64,000 bases of DNA from Ailurus styani (lineage: Eukaryota; Chordata; Mammalia; Carnivora; Ailuridae): contig LNAC01000001.1 of NCBI GenBank assembly GCA_002007465.1, forward strand, positions 5,764,757-5,828,756, read 5' to 3'. The notes beneath the pieces were generated by a model that was not told the origin of the DNA, ran no database searches, and worked only from the letters and a program-made list of their open reading frames with translations. How positions within the stretch are numbered: the first letter of the stretch is position 1; the number at the start of each line of letters is the position of its first letter. This document shows positions 47,376 to 60,212 of the stretch, one piece after another. The position numbers and the translations under genes were made by a program.

Positions 47376-49341
47376 TCAACTGTTCTTTTTAAAAAGGAGC
47401 CTGGCTCGGGGGGCGGTGCCTTCATAAATCTGAGCTATTATTATTATTACTGTTCTTGATGTGCCCATCCTAACTGTTATGAGAATCTTTTACAGTAGTC
47501 TACGTTTTACTTCTTTTGTCATACGCCTCCCAAACCCGGATATGAATTGCATTTGAAATGGGAACCATGGGTGAGATGTCTTTGCGGGTTCTACCGGAAG
47601 CCACCCAGGGCTTTCCACGGACTAGGGGACAATGCAGACTTGTCTTGATCATACATGAGTAGTTCCCACGGAAATTACTTGTTGACAGTAAGCCCTCCAG
47701 TGCTTGCGTGTTCACTAAGATCACCATGATCGCTGTATCCAGCATAGGTGAGGTGGGATGTTGTTTTTACCCACGGGCTCCCCCAGGAAAGAGCTGAAAT
47801 TAAATTTCATGCCAACTGCATTTCTGACTTATGATTGGCAGCCTGATATTGAGACCAAAAGTCTTTTTTTCTGAGGAAATTCAATTAGCACTTGAACATG
47901 GCGCTATTCCAGATAATTCATATATTCTAATCGTTACCTTATTACAGGTGGTCGAAATCCGTGCCACCCTCCTGCTTGCCTGGGAGTAGCAAGAAAAAAC
48001 CGTAATAAGTACAACAACATTCAGCCGTGTTATTGCCTGACGCACCGTTGCTTTGGAGATTAAAAACTGGATTTTGAGAAAAACAAAAACTTATCTCGAG
48101 GAAATACAGGCCTCCTGAGTTTTCACTTTGAAAGCTAACAAAGTCAGTTTAAAGTTTTAATAGATTCCTCTAAGTTTCTGTTGAAGGGAAATCAACAGGA
48201 TTTTAAACTTTGAAGGAAGGCTGCCTATTTTCTCTGGCTTTTTTCTCCTGCATCATGCTCGTTCTCGTCCAGGGCTCCGGCTCCCCCTCAAAGGAGCGCT
48301 AGAGGGAGACAGGAGAGCTGGATGGTTGGCAGGTACAGGGCTGGGCACACAGGTCCTAGCTCTGCCTCCGGCCGCCCACCTGCCTTTGACAGTGGAGATG
48401 ACCACCAGAGCTACAGCCGTGTGCAGATCCACGGGGCGATCAATGCAAGGAGCACAGCCCAAGCAGAGCACCATCAGCGGGGCTCATCTCTTCTGCTCTT
48501 TTCTCTTCCGCTTCCTCCATTCACTACACTCAATTCACTGCCTTCCATGATGGTTGGTCTCCACTATCCTCCCAATTCTCCTAATCTCCCCCTACAGAAG
48601 GTACCTGGGGTCTTCATTTTTCTGCCCCACTCTGGCAAGGGGAAAAAACCCCAACTTCAAAGTCTGCTGGATTTAAATTCCATACTCTGAGATACTTCCA
48701 ACTCCAAGTTTACAACTAAGTATCTTTGACATTCCGCTTAAATCACACTCGCTTATCTCGCTTGGGGCCAGCAAGGGCTGCGAGAACATCAAAATTTTAC
48801 ATCTCAGAAACCCCGGATCCTTGAGTTTTGTGTCCGCTGTTCTTTCCAGCAATCTCTAGGGCTAAATGATTAATTATACCCACGACAGTCCAAAGCAATT
48901 ATTTAATTAAGCTGTATTACAGGCTGCCAATTGTTGAGAGCAAAGGGAGAGCTTTCACCCCAGTTTCTCAACATCTGGCCTTTGGATGACTTGGAAGATA
49001 AAAGGAGATATGAGAACATTTTTATGACTAAGTAACAATTTCTAAAAATTTTCCATTAAGTAGAAAAACTTTTTCAGTGATTTGTTTCTCATGATTACAA
49101 CTTGGTGACATGTTTTACTGTGAGTGTCCAGCTTACTTAACTCTAACACAAAAGAGGAAATGTTGTGGTATCAAACGAAATGTTGGTATCATCTTTGTTG
49201 TAGGGCAGGAGAGTCAGTTTTTTAGCAAATCCATATTTTCCTTTCAAGTGTGTTTGTCTTCCACATTCCCTTGGCCTATCATTTTTAAGTACTCTTTCTT
49301 GATGTAGCCTATTTAAAATCAACTTTAATAAACAAAAATCC

Positions 49342-49535
49342 TGGGTACCTGGGTGGCTCAGTGGGTTAAAGCCTCTGCCTTCAGCTCAGGTCATGATCTC
49401 AGGGTCCTGGGATCGAGCCCTGCATCGGGCTCCCTGTTCAGCGGGGAGCCTGCTTCCTCCTCTCTCTCTGCCTGCCTCTCTGCCTACTTGTAATCTCACA
49501 CTCTGCCAAATAAGTAAATACAATCTTTAATAAAA
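49342..49535 (+). mobile_element. CAN-SINE, mustelid-like subtype, + orientation
   Basis: Head gggtacctgggtggctcagt, then gggttaaagcctctgccttc, near-consensus tRNA half, and 3' body ctctgcctacttgtaatctc. A perfect 15-bp target-site duplication, aataaacaaaaatcc, lies at 49327-49341 and 49536-49550. Same subtype as 17660-17856. Confidence 0.96.
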
Positions 49536-50984
49536 AATAAACAAAAATCCCCTGTTACCCATTCCAGACTTAGAAATCTAAGTTTTGTTGCATGAAGAAC
49601 TTAAGAAGAGAGATACAAGCCACCCCAACAGAGTTGATGGCCAAAGTCATGTCCATACAATCTGCTGGAGACACATGGACAAGATCTTTCTCTTTCCCTT
49701 TGTCTATAACTTCGTTACATAGGACTTGGTGAAGTAAACCAGTTGAATAACAATGAATTGAGTACCATTTGTTCACCATTTGTGTTCAAAATACATACTT
49801 GACTCATTCAGACCTCTTCCTTCCGTACTCTTTGAGTATTGAAATCCCATCGTTGTACTAAAATCTAAGAGTGACAAAATAACTGGGCCATCAATAAACG
49901 CAGGATGGTACTCGTTTCCACAGCACAGAGGCTAAACATGGAACAATCAGCATAACATGAGCGAATGACCAAAATAAGCAATAATGAATAACAAAGGAAC
50001 ATTTCACAAGGTCCCTCTTTTGGAAAAAGACTGCGATTTTCTGAAGAAAACCGATGGAGCGACCAACTTTTTCAGCTATTTCTTAAGGACAAAGGCATCC
50101 TCAAATCCTTGGGTTGACAAAATATAAATTATTAGAACTACTGCCCTAAACCTGGAGCCCCTGGACGTCATCCATAGACCTCAATCTTCTGCTATTATCT
50201 GCAAAATATTGTGATATACACACATGTGAATTTTTCAGAGGAGAGTATAAAAGGGTTCATGTCTCAAAAAGGGTTACGGTTTACTGTGTTAGACATGTCT
50301 GCTTACAATGCAATAAATTTCTCTCGAAAATGTGATGCATTTCTCTAGTGGAGAGATTGTGGTCGCCTTGCTAAAGAATGGAAGTCACTAGGAGCTTCCA
50401 TTATGGTGTGGGAAGTCTTGAAGCTGGCAGTTTACTCTTACTCAAATTGCCATTTCTCCAAGGAAAATCCATCTTTCAATATCAAGAATAGCCTTTTAAA
50501 TTAAAGTGCTGTCCCAGCCTGGAAAAGAGAGGGACAAAAACCATCACGTAGGCCAACGTTCCCTATCACTTGAAGGAAGCTGACACCCCTGGGTTAGCAC
50601 TGCCCATTTCTGGGAAGCAGACACTGCCTAGGCTCTGTCCTAGGTCAGACATGCTTTGTGGTCCGTGGCCTGATATCACTGTCTGTCTCTGCAAGGTGGA
50701 ATGCTTAGCAAATTTGTCTGTTTTTTTAAAAGAATTTTTCCTTTAATTCCCAAGTCCAAAAGTTACTTCAAAGGTTTTTTTCTTTCTTATTGTCATTCCC
50801 AGAAGGGTATTTATCATATTACTGCTCTATTTCGTATCACGGAGTCATGAATGGCCAGTATGTGGGCAGATGTGTTACCAAAACACAAGGCCTTCCTGAA
50901 ATTTTCAGGAATTTGGATTTTGGAATAACATGTTAACAGAAGCCTAATCCATGGACCTACCCTTGTTAATAACAAAGAGGACAG

Positions 50985-51160
50985 CTACCACCATTTAAGC
51001 AACTGATTTATGACCTCCACCAGGCTAAGTTTTAATTGGATGACATAGCAGCCCTGAGAAATAGGTATTATTATTCCATTTTCCAGGTAAGGAGACCAAG
51101 GTTCAAAGAGGTCAAGGTCACATACCTGGAACTTACACCCAGACTGCCAGCCTCTGAAGG
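50985..51160 (-). mobile_element. MIR, antisense
   Basis: ttttaattggatgacatagc, agccctgagaaataggtatt, attattccattttccaggta, aggtcaaggtcacatacctg is antisense MIR order. Confidence 0.82.
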
Positions 51161-51818
51161 CTACCTCACCAGCTTTGGGGCTGGGATGTCTCCCAGTGGT
51201 CTTGACTCCCATGAGGAGCGATCCACCTTTACCCAAGTCAGAGCAGGGGGCAGAGCTCAGGCTTCAAGAAGCAGTTCCCATGCTTTGTGCACCTGCATTT
51301 CTTCCTTTATTCATAGCTCCCATAAATAAGTGTAAGTTTATACTCAACCTGGTATCAGAATCCTTTCAAATATTTAGGAAACGTGGTTGATCGGGCTGAA
51401 TAATTCACATACAAGAACTTTCCTTTAAAGAAAAAGATTTCCCTTCTGAATCACATCTGCTAATTCAGATAGAGTTAACTTTCTAAGCAGATGAAACATC
51501 TCTCTACTCTTTTTCCCAGAAATATATCTTTGAGAAGAAAAAAATTATAAATCAAAACTAAAAAGAAAAAAAGTAGAGGCTAAACACAGTCTATTCTTTA
51601 CGGTAAAATATTTGAGACAAAACATTTCCCAGACTTGTTTTCAAAACATTTGCAAGATGAATCCATGCAAACATATGGCTCAGAAATGTCCTTCCCAATT
51701 AAAAACCTGAGAGTATAAATAAGTTGGCTCTTCTCCTTGTATTTCTTCTCTTGTTCAGAACAGAGCCTTGGCCATAAACAAGAAACTACCCTTAAAATTA
51801 TATTTTCTTTTCCAACAG

Positions 51819-52005
51819 GGGACTTATTACATTTGAAAATAACACCTATATCTTGGAACCGATGAAAAGTGAAACGAACAAACACAAGCTCTTCCCGGCG
51901 GAGAAGCTGAGGAGCACCTGGGGGTCCTGTGGGTCACATCACAGCACGTCTGTGCTCCCGGCAGGGAACCGGCTCTCACCACCCTCCCGGACGTGGGCAA
52001 GAAGG
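51819..52005 (+). CDS. ADAM12: ADAM12 coding exon (exon 6 in human numbering): cysteine switch and start of furin site
   Basis: This is the largest exon here: 187 nt, acceptor ttttccaacag, donor AGG|gtaggg. One base completes the split Arg, then 62 codons follow, the same number as in the human segment as I recall it. It starts GLITFENNTYILEPMKS and ends SRTWARR. Two features stand out. Gly-Ser-Cys-Gly-Ser-His-His holds the cysteine-switch Cys (Cys179 in human), which keeps the catalytic zinc site latent. The terminal Arg-Arg supplies the first half of the furin site completed by the next exon. Asn-Asn-Thr in FENNTY is an N-glycosylation sequon at the place of human Asn-Glu-Ser. The stretch between the switch and the furin site is the least conserved (LPAGNRLSPPSRT), as expected for an exposed linker. 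Confidence 0.97.
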
Positions 52006-52854
52006 GTAGGGAGGAATCAGGGTCATGCTTCTGGGGGGGGGGGCGGGGGCTGTAGCTAGGGGCACCCAGGGCTAAGACATCTGGAGAAATTTTGCCGTCT
52101 GCATGTTGTATGTGGGGGATGGAGTCCCCCGGTTTATCTGGAGTGGTTGATACCATGTGTGCGGAGCATCACCGAATACCGGAAACCTCCATCATTGTTT
52201 TTGCAAATGGCGGCCTCAGACTCATTAACCTATGCTGGGTAAAGTCTGGCTCAGAGGCCGACAAAATTACCATTCATTATGTCATCAGTGAGAAGCTCCT
52301 GTGGGCCTAGACACAGGGTTGTGCCCCACCATTGCACCCATGATGATACACAAGATGAGCATGGATCGTCACCTGCCCGTTGGGCAGCTCTTCTTCCTTC
52401 GGAGGAGAAAGACAATATGGAGCCTTCTTCATTAGCAAGTCTGTTTTACAGTTAGGGCCTTTGTTAGGATCTGCATAACCTCCCCAGTCTTTGGCTGCAT
52501 GTCCGTGCAGAGATGAACAGAATCTTGGCCACGTGTGGCTAAGGAGGGTTACTTACCCCAGTCCATGTGTCCATGCCTGTCCTTCCTTCCTTCTTCAGAC
52601 CATCCAAACACTTCCGTGTTTTCCGGCCACCTGTTCCTGGCTCTGCTCATCAGAGGTCTCTCCTTCTGCAGAAGGGGGAAGGGTTGTTACCTGATGGAGT
52701 CTGGGCCACAGATCTTCCTCTCTGCTAAGCAGACAGAAACACGGGGGGCTCCAGTCCCCTCTGGTGCAAATCAGGAAACCTCCACCTCAAATGGCGGCCT
52801 GACCCTGTTATGTCCAGTATTACGTGGTGCCACAAGCCACAGCAGAACACTCTT

Positions 52855-53075
52855 CTGCTTTTTTTTTTTTTTAAGATTTTATTTATTTGGGAGAAAGAGA
52901 GTGAGTGAAAGAGAGAGAGCACGTGCATGAGTGGGGGGAGAGGCAGAGGGAGCAAAGAAGCAGGCTCCTCGCCGAGCGGGGAGCAGGGAGCCCATGTGGG
53001 GCTCTGATCCCAGGACCCTGGGATCATGCCCTGAGCAGAAGGCTGAGCCCACCGAGCCCCCCAGGCGCCTCAGCC
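52855..53075 (-). mobile_element. CAN-SINE (SINEC), - orientation
   Basis: Complement starts aggcgcctggggggctcggt, continues through ccttctgctcagggcatgat, and ends CCAAATAAATAAAATCTTAA. Flanked by gcagaacactctt (52842-52854) and gcagaacagtctt (53076-53088), one mismatch. Confidence 0.94.
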
Positions 53076-55989
53076 GCAGAACAGTCTTAAAAAGGAGTGA
53101 GGGTAGCCACATGTGGCTGGGGGCCCTGACTTCGAATGAGTACAACCAGATAGGAAATTCCCAACAATTTCCTGATTTTCATCTCTGGCTTTCCTGTTCC
53201 TCTGTTGACAAGAAATCAGGATTTCATATTATGATATCAAATGTGCTAACATTGGGTGGTCTAGGGACATGGTCCTCAAGGTTCCTTTCTTTTAAGAAAG
53301 CACATTTTCTCTTTCCTGACTTGGGAGTGTTAACGCGGCTTAACATTCAACACTGCATACATATTATTCCTCTTTGTTCACCCCGCATCCTTTTTATTCT
53401 GAGTTCAGACAGGAAACATGATCCTAAATGATTTCTTCTCATTCGTAAAAGTTCCCTCACACCTGTGAATTGTGTTCCCCTAACCTTCATTTTCGTTTCC
53501 TTCTTTCTTCCTGTCCTGGTGTTCTGCCTCGATGACCCTATTGTCCTCTATTTCTTCATTGGCTCACGAGATTTTCTATGGTGGGAGCTTGCCGCCTCTT
53601 TGTCCTTTCTGCCCCATCACACAGAGGGGGAGGAGCCCCCATTTGGGACAGGGACCCACCTGGACACTGGTACTCAGGAGTGGAGACCCAGGGAACAGAG
53701 CTTGAAAAAAATCCCCACACACGTGAATAGCAGCTCAAGAGAGTTTGGTCCTGCCTTTCACCCCCTCCCACCCATTCTAGTGACAGACTGAAGAGCTGGA
53801 GTCACAGAGACCCGTCTCTACGGTCCCAGGGCGTGTTTATGGCACTCGTCCAACCCTCTCGCCTTCATTCCAGACCTCGGAGAAGAGGTGATTGAGCTGT
53901 AGGTGTTCCAGTCATAAACAAGGCCAACATTTGCATTTTGTTTTCAAGGCGCTTTGCTTTGAGCACCTTGTTGAATACACGTTACCCACGTTGTGAGACT
54001 TACAACCTGACAGTTTAAACGACACCCGAGTACGTTTGCCCTTTCACGCCGAAGTACAAGGCGCGATCTCTACTTGCCGGCCGTATTTTAGTCCTTGAAC
54101 GAAGCTTCTGGCTGTCGAGGACTGTGCTTGGCACCATAATTTCCAGTCAGTCCGGCTCAGAGAGGAGAGCACAAAACCTGAATAACAGCGCTGTTTTGCT
54201 AATAACGCACACTGGGGTGCAAATGAACCTTTAAATTGAAGACGGAAGGCAAAGGCTCCGTCCTCAACATTTTTCTCTGGAAATCGTTGTGATTGATGCG
54301 CGAAGTGCGTCTGCATAACAAGAACGATACGAAAGGTCATTTTCAAACAGGGGGGCTCCTTGGGGATTGGAATCAGAGACCACGTGGTTGGGTAGCGTCT
54401 CCCGTGAACTGAAGGAGGCAGCTTACCTGCCTCACTCCCACCGCCTGATTTTATGCTAAAAAAAAAGAATCATCAATGTAACCGCAGCCAACTCCTCTGC
54501 AGTGCACCAACCATGCCTGCCTCCGCCGGCAGCTCCCCCCGCCCCACATGCTAACTAGGGCAAAGATGGGTTTGCAGGCTGAGATGTTTCTGCAGATAAC
54601 CTGCGTTTCCCGTCACAGAGCAGCAGGAATAAATCAGCACTCAGGGTATGCACCGGCGATAATACAGGCTCAAGCTCTTGTTTGTCATTTTTGCAAGGCT
54701 CTACGTTAGATTCGAGTGAGAACCCAAGTCCCTTCTGGAAGGGTGCTTCCTGCGGTCACGTGGCCCTCGCAGTCCGACCTCGCCTCTGCAGGGCCCCAGA
54801 GCCCGGCCCCAGGCGCCCGGCCGCTCAGCCCCCCTCGGACTCGCCTGCTCCTTCCCTCCGTCAAGGAGCCCGGCCAGGAGGGAGGCTGATTCTGACGCTG
54901 GCCTGAGCCAGCCACAGGCGCAGGCTCGGGAAATCCCGCTGCGGGAGAAAAATCACATAATGCCTCCCAAAGGCAAATGTAAATTACGTTTGAATTGCCC
55001 TTTCTTTGGGGATTATCTGTGCTCTAGTTCCCCTCCATTAGCGTGGGTAATTATGAGTCGAACGTAAAAGGCAAGACTTCCTGTAGGAAGCCCTGTTCGC
55101 TCTGGCTGCTGCGTGTCCTCGGACGTAGCCCTTCTGAAATGGGCCCGCGCAATGGCTTTTGACTTCTAGACAGCCTCTCCTGGTGGTTTGGCAGAGGACA
55201 CAGTCCAGCGGTGGTGGGAAGAGCAGCAACAGGAACCCACAGCCTACGCAGAGCCCGAGCGGAGCCGAGCATCAGGAGCTGGCCGGAACCACGTGCCGTC
55301 AGTAATCAGAGCGGGCGCCTTCCGCCGCTCGGACATTGCCACCTGCACGTCCACACCTGCTCTGAGCGACCGTGTCCACTCCTCTCCCTGCCTTGGTTGC
55401 TCCTTCCCCGATCTTGCTGGCAGTGTGCTCGCCTCTCTGGCCCTGAGCTCTGAGCTGCCCTCCATGTGAGCTGAACCTCCAGACTCCCCAGGTGCAGATT
55501 CCTGTTGAGACTTACATCCGTTGAACTCTGCATAAATAAATGACACATCTCCCTGGGCCACTGGCTTTGGGGACTCAACTTCAGTATTTTGCATGTGTCC
55601 CTCTTCACACGCAGTCCACCAGGCAGAGCCCCTTCCTCCGGCTAATTGTCTCTCTTGCGGGTTGCTTGTGCAGCTCACCCATCAGCCGGGCCCCAGGGGC
55701 TGAATCCCAGGCAGGTGTGGTCAGTGAGCTTGACCACTGCCCCCCCACGCCCTGCACAAGCCAGTGGCAGGATGGTGGAGAAGACCTGGCACAGCAGGGA
55801 CCAGGGCTCAGCTCATAAGTACCCATAAAGTGGCCTCAGAGTCCAGGCACGGAGCTGCGTGTGAGCCAACAACGACCCTTTTTTACTCAGAACAAGATCA
55901 AACCAAACTGGGTTTATTTAATTTGCTGATCTTCCCACCTCCAGAAACACGGGCCCTGGCTTCATTGTTAGTGTTCTTTTGTTGTCGGG

Positions 55990-56595
55990 TATCACACCCA
56001 ACTGGAATCTGTTTGCCGATCTCCATGGCTCCTGTCCCAGTCACCTGCACTCCCGGCTTCCCCTACTGTCTTCCCATAATCCATTCTCCCAGCAGCCAGA
56101 GTGCTCCCGTGCAGGGCACCCCCTTGCTCTCAGGCCACTTGATGCTTCACCCTCTTTGCCGTGGCCCTGCCCAGTCCACAGCTCATCCACACTCCTCCCT
56201 CCTGCTCTAGACCATGCAGCCATCCTGCCTGTTGCTGCGACCCTTCACGGTCTCCCAGCCTCAGAATGTCTGCGACTGCTGTTCCATCTCCCTGAACACT
56301 GTTCCCTGCACACATACCGACTTCTCATCCTCAGGTCGCAGCTACCCTCGTCACACGCCCCCATCTTTATTCTCCTTGTAGAATGCTGTTTATGTCTACT
56401 GTTGCCCCTTCTACAGACTAGCTTTGTTTTTGTTGGTTCTTCATTGTCACCCTGTCTCCTAACCCCTCCCGGAATGCGAACCTCATGAGCCTGGGACCTT
56501 GGGTTTCTTGTCCGTCCCTCCACCCCCAGCACCCGACCTAGTCCCAAACACACAGAGAGAGCGACACTAGATATCTGTGGGGGGAGTAAATGATA
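55990..56595 (+). mobile_element. L2 LINE, 3' portion
   Basis: agagtgctcccgtgcagggc, accctctttgccgtggccct, cccttcacggtctcccagcc and finally gaatgcgaacctcatgagcc, acccccagcacccgacctag and a TGA-rich end follow the L2 3' order closely. Confidence 0.75.
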
Positions 56596-58765
56596 AACAT
56601 AGTCCAGCCCAGATGAGGGAGGAGGTATGATAAGCGTTTATTGAAATCCTAATCTCGACGTGCTTTTCTGACTCGGGTTGGGCTGGGTTCAGTCCCCCGT
56701 GCCAGAGCTCTCGCTGCGGCCTGTCAGGGGATATTCTGTCTCTGGGAACTTGGCTGTGATGACTTCGAGAGGCCCAGGAACTGGTTCCTTCTTGAGCAAG
56801 CCTCAGAGAACGCCTCGGTCTCCACCTTGGAACGGAGACCGTTGGGCCATCCTCAGAGGCTAATGTTCCTATCTGTTTGGGGAAGGGCTTTTGTTTATAA
56901 CCCCAACACTGAAAATTCAGTCAAGCCACCAGTTTCAAATGTTGCTCTGCACATCAAAAATTTTAAATATGATTTCTTTTTTTTTTTTTAACCAGACAGC
57001 CCAGATAGGTCGAAGTCATGTGGAGGTAATTTAAGCCTCTCTGTGTGCCGCTGATGGAAGAATGAATGTTCGCGGCCATAAGCCGGCCCCTCCCCCATGG
57101 CTTTTTATTATTATGTGGTTAGGCTTCTCTCTGAGCTTGCATTTCTCTGAATTCATGAGAAAATTTGGACTTCTCTGAAAACTGCAGAGACAGGAAAATT
57201 GTGTTCATGTGTTTGTTTTCATTATCTGGAATTGTGTATTTTCTAAATGATGATCCAAGGCCACTTGGAAAAATCCCCTGGTCGTTTATTTCACCCCTTC
57301 GTGGTCTGAAAGGTGTAAACGTCTAAACAACCAAGGCGCTTTCTGCGGGTTTTTCAAGGGGTGATTAATTAGGTTTTTTTCTGTCACAGAGCTGTAGGTT
57401 CTTTTGTATGGTTAGCTGTATCTGTTTGTTGTTCATCAGGAAGTTTGGGGGGGGCGGACAGAGAGAGACATCTGCTTCTTTCACACCTTGAGAAGGAAAA
57501 GGGGCAAGATCTTCACCCCTTCCAAAGGTGGCTCATTCTGGGAACACCAGTGGGTACCACTGGGGTTCATCTTTCTTCTCTGAGTACACAGTTATCACCA
57601 GGAAGCACGCCTGTAACACGTAGTCACTAAGCTTGACTTTTTTTTTCTTATAACGTAAAAGTATGAGAAATTATACCTTTCCTGATGCCTTATTTTTCCC
57701 TTCTCCATAAGGTTCCCAGATTTCTTGAGGGATCCCTAAATTCATGAATCAGCACAGCTGGGCGGTGAACAGGAACACTGCTATGATACAAACATTTTTC
57801 TTGTAAAAATCTGTTTGGAAGATCCCGGACTGATGGGGATTTGTTTTATAAAAGATGTTTCCCTCAGGATTATGTGACTGGAAAGCTGATTCAAAGCATG
57901 CCTCGGTCATTTTTGCTTTTGTCTGAAGCGTGGTTAGAGCATGAGAGTTTTAAACGTGAAACAGCGTCCTTAACGGAGAAAACAGGCCATGGCTTGCAAG
58001 GACCGAGCCCACCTCAGCCCCCGTTTCCTCCAGCCACGTTTTATTGCAGAAACAGAAGGCTTTGTGATTTGTTTTTAATGTTTGCTTTTTGAGACCACCC
58101 TCCATGAATTGCTCTTTTTCTCCTAAAAATGCCTTTGGGATTCTCCCAGTAATTCATGGAAGAGTGCAAATGTTTTTGTTTTTGTTTTTTTGAGGAAACT
58201 TGATTAAAATGTAGCCCACTTCAGAGGCGGCCTTTATTTCAGAGGCAGTTCTGCGCCTTCTCCGTCCCTACCCCTTGATGCAGTTTCCTTATTCCTCTTG
58301 ACTGTTTCACTCCCCGGCCCCCAATCCTCTGCTCCCGTGGCATAGAGTTCAGTCTTTTTATTTTTTCTTGACACTGTTTCTTTCTATTCTGTCTCTTTTG
58401 TTTCCTTCTGGTTTTACTCCTAGCACCTCCTCGTCGCCGACTCTATTCCATGTACGTGCTTGGCTGTTCCCTGTTCTCCAGACCACCGTTGTCCTTCACT
58501 TCTAACTTGATTTCTACGTGGTCAGCCACAAGAAATAAGCTCCCTGAGAAGTACAGTTAGTGTTTCCCCAGAAGGGTCATGCCGTCCTTCCTCAAAATAT
58601 ACTCTCTTTCACTTTTCTCACATCCCAACACTCGGCCGCAAGGGGGAAAGCAGCACACGGAAGACACTGAATTCCATCATCTTCTGCAGGGATCTGCATG
58701 TGTGCCACGTGCCACCCCAACGAAGGGCCGTCAGCCGGCTCCTGTTCCAGAGAGTGCTCTTCTCT

Positions 58766-58781
58766 TGTGTGTGTGTGTGTT
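58766..58781 (+). repeat. (GT)n microsatellite
   Basis: Seven to eight GT dinucleotides in a row. Confidence 0.9.
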
Positions 58782-59082
58782 TCATTGAACGATGATCTTG
58801 ACTCGTTCTCATCCCACTAGCAGTGATTCAGCAGGCTCACCGGATTCCTTTTTAAGGATTCCCCGTATGGAAAGGGAAACCAGTCATTCGTGCAGAGAAG
58901 GTTTGACAGAGGTCATTGGGGTTGGAAATGAACTTTTAGAGGGAACAGAGGTGGTGCTGCTGGAGGCGGTGGTGAGGACAGTCTCCCCTGAGGCAACATG
59001 CTTGGGTCCGGAGGTACAGGCAGTGCTCTGGCAGCCCCGGAGAGGTGGGAAGGGAAATTAAATCCATGTTTGCTTTTGGCAG

Positions 59083-59148
59083 CATAAAAGAGAGACCCTC
59101 AAGACGACCAAGTACGTAGAGCTGGTTATCGTAGCAGACAACCGGGAG
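59083..59148 (+). CDS. ADAM12: ADAM12 coding exon (exon 7 in human numbering): furin cleavage and start of metalloprotease domain
   Basis: This 66-nt, 22-codon exon is phase 0 at both ends, with acceptor tgcttttggcag and donor GAG|gtaaga. It reads HKRETLKTTKYVEL and then VIVADNRE. Joined to Arg-Arg of the previous exon it makes Arg-Arg-His-Lys-Arg, the furin-type proprotein-convertase site; mature protease begins at Glu-Thr-Leu-Lys. KYVELVIVADNRE is the first beta strand of the reprolysin (M12B) catalytic domain. I recall Ala where this sequence has the second Thr of KTTK in human; otherwise the segment is identical. The neighbouring intron to the next exon is only 1,064 bp. Confidence 0.98.
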
Positions 59149-60212
59149 GTAAGAACTTTCTCAAACTTCTTGGTACAGGTGGTTAAGAAAATAATAATAA
59201 GGAAAAGAAAATGTGTAGCAAGTTATTACTTGGTCTGATTAACTTTATTTTCTATGAGCCCTTAAGAGCACTGGAAACAACCCATTGAAAAAAGTGGTTT
59301 CTGAGATTAGCATCAAATATTACAAGTGTATCTGATATTACAAAGTAAAAGCCAGGACTTTGGGAAAAGCAGAGCTACTCTGTAGCTTAGCTCTCCAAAA
59401 GGAATTATTTGGGAGAAATGGCAGGTGGCTTTAGAATGTATTCTGACACATTTGGGGGAAAAGTTTGGTGTAAAATGGTCTGATACCTCCCAGCCCAAAA
59501 TGAACTGAAGAATCCAGGCTACAGCAGAAAAACCCTACCTTCTGGAATCTGCTTTGATGCTAGGTTAGTCTTCTCTGTAGTTAGTTTCCAATTCACTGTT
59601 TTTAGATGATCTTCTCCGCATTCATTCCTTGCCTCCGCTCCATGTTATGAATTAGGCAACTTTTTCTCGGGAAATCACCCAACACCTATGAATGAAACAG
59701 GCTTGACGGTTGCTCAGAGAATCATTCCCATGCAGGAAGGTCAGATGAGAGGGGAGAAGGGGAGTTCATTAACGTCTCTCCCTTCTTTTCCGCGCGGTTT
59801 GACTTGGTGCCATGAGCTTCTATTACTTTTACTGTTTAATTTTTAAAAACAAATACAAAGGAAATTTCTGAGGAAGTTAAAATCAAGTTGATGATATGAA
59901 AAATGGCTTTGGACTGCCTTCTCGTTGTCTGTTTTCTCTGCCAAAACATGTCACGGCCTCCATCATTTATGAGGCTGGAAAAATCGTAGAAGTTACTGTC
60001 TCATGAGCACTTGGCTTGGGCAAATTTCAGGGAGTTTCAGAAAGTCCCCAGACAGGGAAATTACTCGTCAGGATGGGAACTCATTTCACTGTAAACCGTG
60101 GAGGGTCCCGGGTGGTTTGTGAAGTTCAAGACTTCACGTTTCCAGGAGCCGGGAAGATGAGATTTGATTGATATTCTTGCTGTTGTTAATGCTGACATTC
60201 AAAATTATTAAG
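59149..60212 (+). other. ADAM12: ADAM12 intron 7 (1,064 bp)
   Basis: A short intron between the two metalloprotease-domain exons. No repeat or other feature is evident in it. Confidence 0.92.

Larger units (their letters stand above)
33624..51818 (+). other. ADAM12: ADAM12 intron 5 (18,195 bp)
   Basis: Bounded by the exon 5 donor and exon 6 acceptor. It holds the tandem arrays, the assembly gap and the CpG-rich block, plus four CAN-SINE or MIR copies listed separately. The stretches 39840-40990, 41800-44680, 47400-49320 and 49560-50980 contain nothing I can assign beyond short simple repeats such as the alternating purine/pyrimidine run near 43015-43200. Confidence 0.9.
52006..59082 (+). other. 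ADAM12: ADAM12 intron 6 (7,077 bp)
   Basis: Bounded by the exon 6 donor (gtaggg) and exon 7 acceptor. It contains one CAN-SINE (52855-53075) and an L2 3' end (about 55990-56595). 53090-55980 and 56600-59080 show no recognised gene or repeat; a G run (about 57446) and a GT run (about 58766-58780) are simple repeats. Confidence 0.9.

Noticed and set aside
4396..53075. tRNA genes, because many stretches carry tRNA-like A and B boxes
   Set aside because: All are the tRNA-related heads of CAN-SINEs with pyrimidine-rich bodies and A-rich tails.
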